A stretch of 42,272 nucleotides of DNA from an uncultured bacterium (lineage in GTDB: Bacteria; Bacteroidota; Bacteroidia; Bacteroidales; CAIWKO01): NCBI GenBank assembly GCA_903862465.1, contig CAIOYH010000038.1, forward strand, positions 1 through 42,272. Reading direction: 5' to 3'. The position numbers were made by a program, and so were the translations under genes. The notes under the pieces were generated by a model. That model was not told the origin of the DNA, searched no databases, and saw only the letters and a list, made by a program, of their open reading frames with translations. Of this stretch, positions 41,218 to 42,272 are shown piece by piece (positions within the stretch are counted from its first letter, which is position 1; each line of letters begins with the position of its first letter).

Positions 41218-42156
41218 TTAGGTGTTGGGTAGAGGAGGGTTTGGTACGATGGGTGGCGGGACGATTTTGACAAGTTTGATAGTGAAGCGGGCAGTGGTTT
41301 TGTCGGTGAGGGGAATGTTAGATTTGGAAGCGGAATGGTAAGCGGGATGATCGACGGTGAGGTCGTAGGTGCCCATTTGGAGGGAGTATTTGCGAAGAAT
41401 GCCTTTTTTGGAGGTTTTTCCTTGGAAGGTTTCGGTGCCATTGGTGAGGGTGTAATTGACTTTTGGGATGGGGATTCCGGTGATTGAATCGGTTATGAGA
41501 TAATACATAGATAGGTGACGTGCGCCTGTGGATTCGCCTATTTTGGATGCGTTTGCCCAAGCGGTATTGAGGGCTGGCAGATAGGAATTGATCATTTTGG
41601 TGAATAGTTTTTTATCTTTTACTATCAAAAGTATGACTTTTGGGATGGGCTCGGTGCCAACAGATTTGCGAGTTTTGATTTTGGAGGTAGGGAGGTCGTG
41701 AACTTGATTGAATTTGCTGATTTTTAAATCGAGTTCGTCGATATCGTCTTCGGTTACTTCGGTTAAATCGTCGAGGTTTTCATTGAGAATGTTGCGAATG
41801 TCAGTGGCACGAGAAATAGCGAGTTTGTCGGCGACTACAGAGATATAGGTTAAAGGATGATTTAATAAATCGGCGAGGTCGGGCTTTTGGAGCACAGTGG
41901 CTTGAACGAAACCTTTGCTCATAATTGTGTCAACAGCGGTTGACATGATGTTTTTATAGACTTTTTTTTCGCCTGAGTACATAGATATGTCTATGGCTTG
42001 TTTGAGGATTGCTTCTTCGAATGTAGTCATGTGACCTTGGAAGATGAGTTTTGCTGCAGCAAAGGTTTCTATAGCACTGAGGGCAGTGTTGTTTAACAGG
42101 AAGAAAGCGAGGATTCTGTAGGCAGCATTGTAATGTGAAACTTGTGAATTTGTCAT
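41218..42156 (-). CDS. Orphan protein: helical N-domain, beta C-domain and Pro-rich tail, next to array D
   Basis: I do not recognise the family of this 312-residue protein. The first two hundred residues are helical with no signal peptide. Residues about 222-290 look like a carboxypeptidase-regulatory-type beta-sandwich (DSITGIPIPKVNYTLTN, LQMGTYDLTVDHPAY). The tail is VPPPIVPNPPLPNT. The same order (helical part, small beta-domain, Pro tail) occurs in the 9690 gene. It has its own terminator. Two 21-bp repeats appear 75 bp upstream of its start, at the window edge. Confidence 0.65.
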   Translation of the reverse strand: MTNSQVSHYNAAYRILAFFLLNNTALSAIETFAAAKLIFQGHMTTFEEAILKQAIDISMYSGEKKVYKNIMSTAVDTIMSKGFVQATVLQKPDLADLLNHPLTYISVVADKLAISRATDIRNILNENLDDLTEVTEDDIDELDLKISKFNQVHDLPTSKIKTRKSVGTEPIPKVILLIVKDKKLFTKMINSYLPALNTAWANASKIGESTGARHLSMYYLITDSITGIPIPKVNYTLTNGTETFQGKTSKKGILRKYSLQMGTYDLTVDHPAYHSASKSNIPLTDKTTARFTIKLVKIVPPPIVPNPPLPNT

Positions 42157-42230
42157 GATAATTTGGTTTTAAATGTTAAAATGTGTTAAAGTGATGTAAT
42201 GAACTGATTTAATTATTGTTAAGGGCTAAA

Positions 42231-42272
42231 AACGTAAAAGTGAACATTAAGAGAGCGAAAGTGAACATTAAG
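42231..42272. repeat. Start of tandem array D: two 21-bp units at the window edge
   Basis: AACGTAAAAGTGAACATTAAG (42231-42251) and AGAGCGAAAGTGAACATTAAG (42252-42272) share the last 17 positions but one. The window ends exactly at the second unit, so the array probably continues. The period is the same 21 bp as in arrays A-C. Confidence 0.65.

Overview
The window comes from a member of the Bacteroidota, most likely a Chitinophagales/Sphingobacteriales-type lineage. Three secreted proteins end in type IX secretion (T9SS) sorting domains. Many genes are preceded by the phylum-specific promoter (-7 TAnnTTTG, sometimes with a TTTG -33 box about 19 bp upstream). SecD, ChaN, RlpA, ApbE and DnaG homologues are of the Bacteroidota kind. 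No rRNA or tRNA gene, CRISPR array or intact transposase is visible.

Layout. 1-1365: a possible IS-end remnant, then a TPR-protein gene in an integron-type cassette. 1422-4788 (-): a polysaccharide operon (two GT4 glycosyltransferases and an O-antigen ligase). 4967-7265 (+): NlpC/P60 lipoprotein, ChaN-like protein, RlpA-SPOR protein. 7442-9554 (-): a class III sirtuin between direct repeats, then two small secreted/membrane proteins, one a T9SS cargo. 9690-11745: an orphan gene, a 21-bp repeat array and structured intergenic repeats. 11746-15296: methyltransferase (-), sigma-54 activator (+) and a third GT4 enzyme (+). 15343-16893: a second orphan gene and 21-bp array. 17202-24113 (-): a six-gene operon joining a PqqD-like protein, an ATP-grasp ligase, a PLP decarboxylase, a urea-transporter/M23 fusion, an outer-membrane beta-barrel and a periplasmic TPR protein. 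24421-26734 (+): membrane acyltransferase and ApbE. 27080-28143: a third orphan protein and array. 28315-29489: two more integron-type cassettes. 29610-33732 (+): a SecD-P1-like lipoprotein, a GH18 enzyme and a glycine-rich T9SS cargo. 34055-36633 (+): nitroreductase and DnaG. 36685-41004 (-): a tightly overlapped five-gene operon (YcxB-like, nitroreductase, PGK-like, aminotransferase, omega-amidase). 41218-42272: a fourth orphan gene with what looks like the start of another 21-bp array at the window edge.

Three points stand out. (1) Four unrelated tandem arrays, each with an exact 21-bp period (two helical turns, seven codons), each sit next to an orphan gene of unknown function. (2) Three genes are framed by complementary boxes and attC-like inverted repeats, as in integron cassettes, with no integrase in view. 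(3) The PqqD/ATP-grasp/PLP-decarboxylase/urea-transporter-M23/barrel operon looks like an envelope-spanning route for making and exporting a small molecule, and I know of no description of it. All functional statements are inferred from sequence and family knowledge; no search was run.
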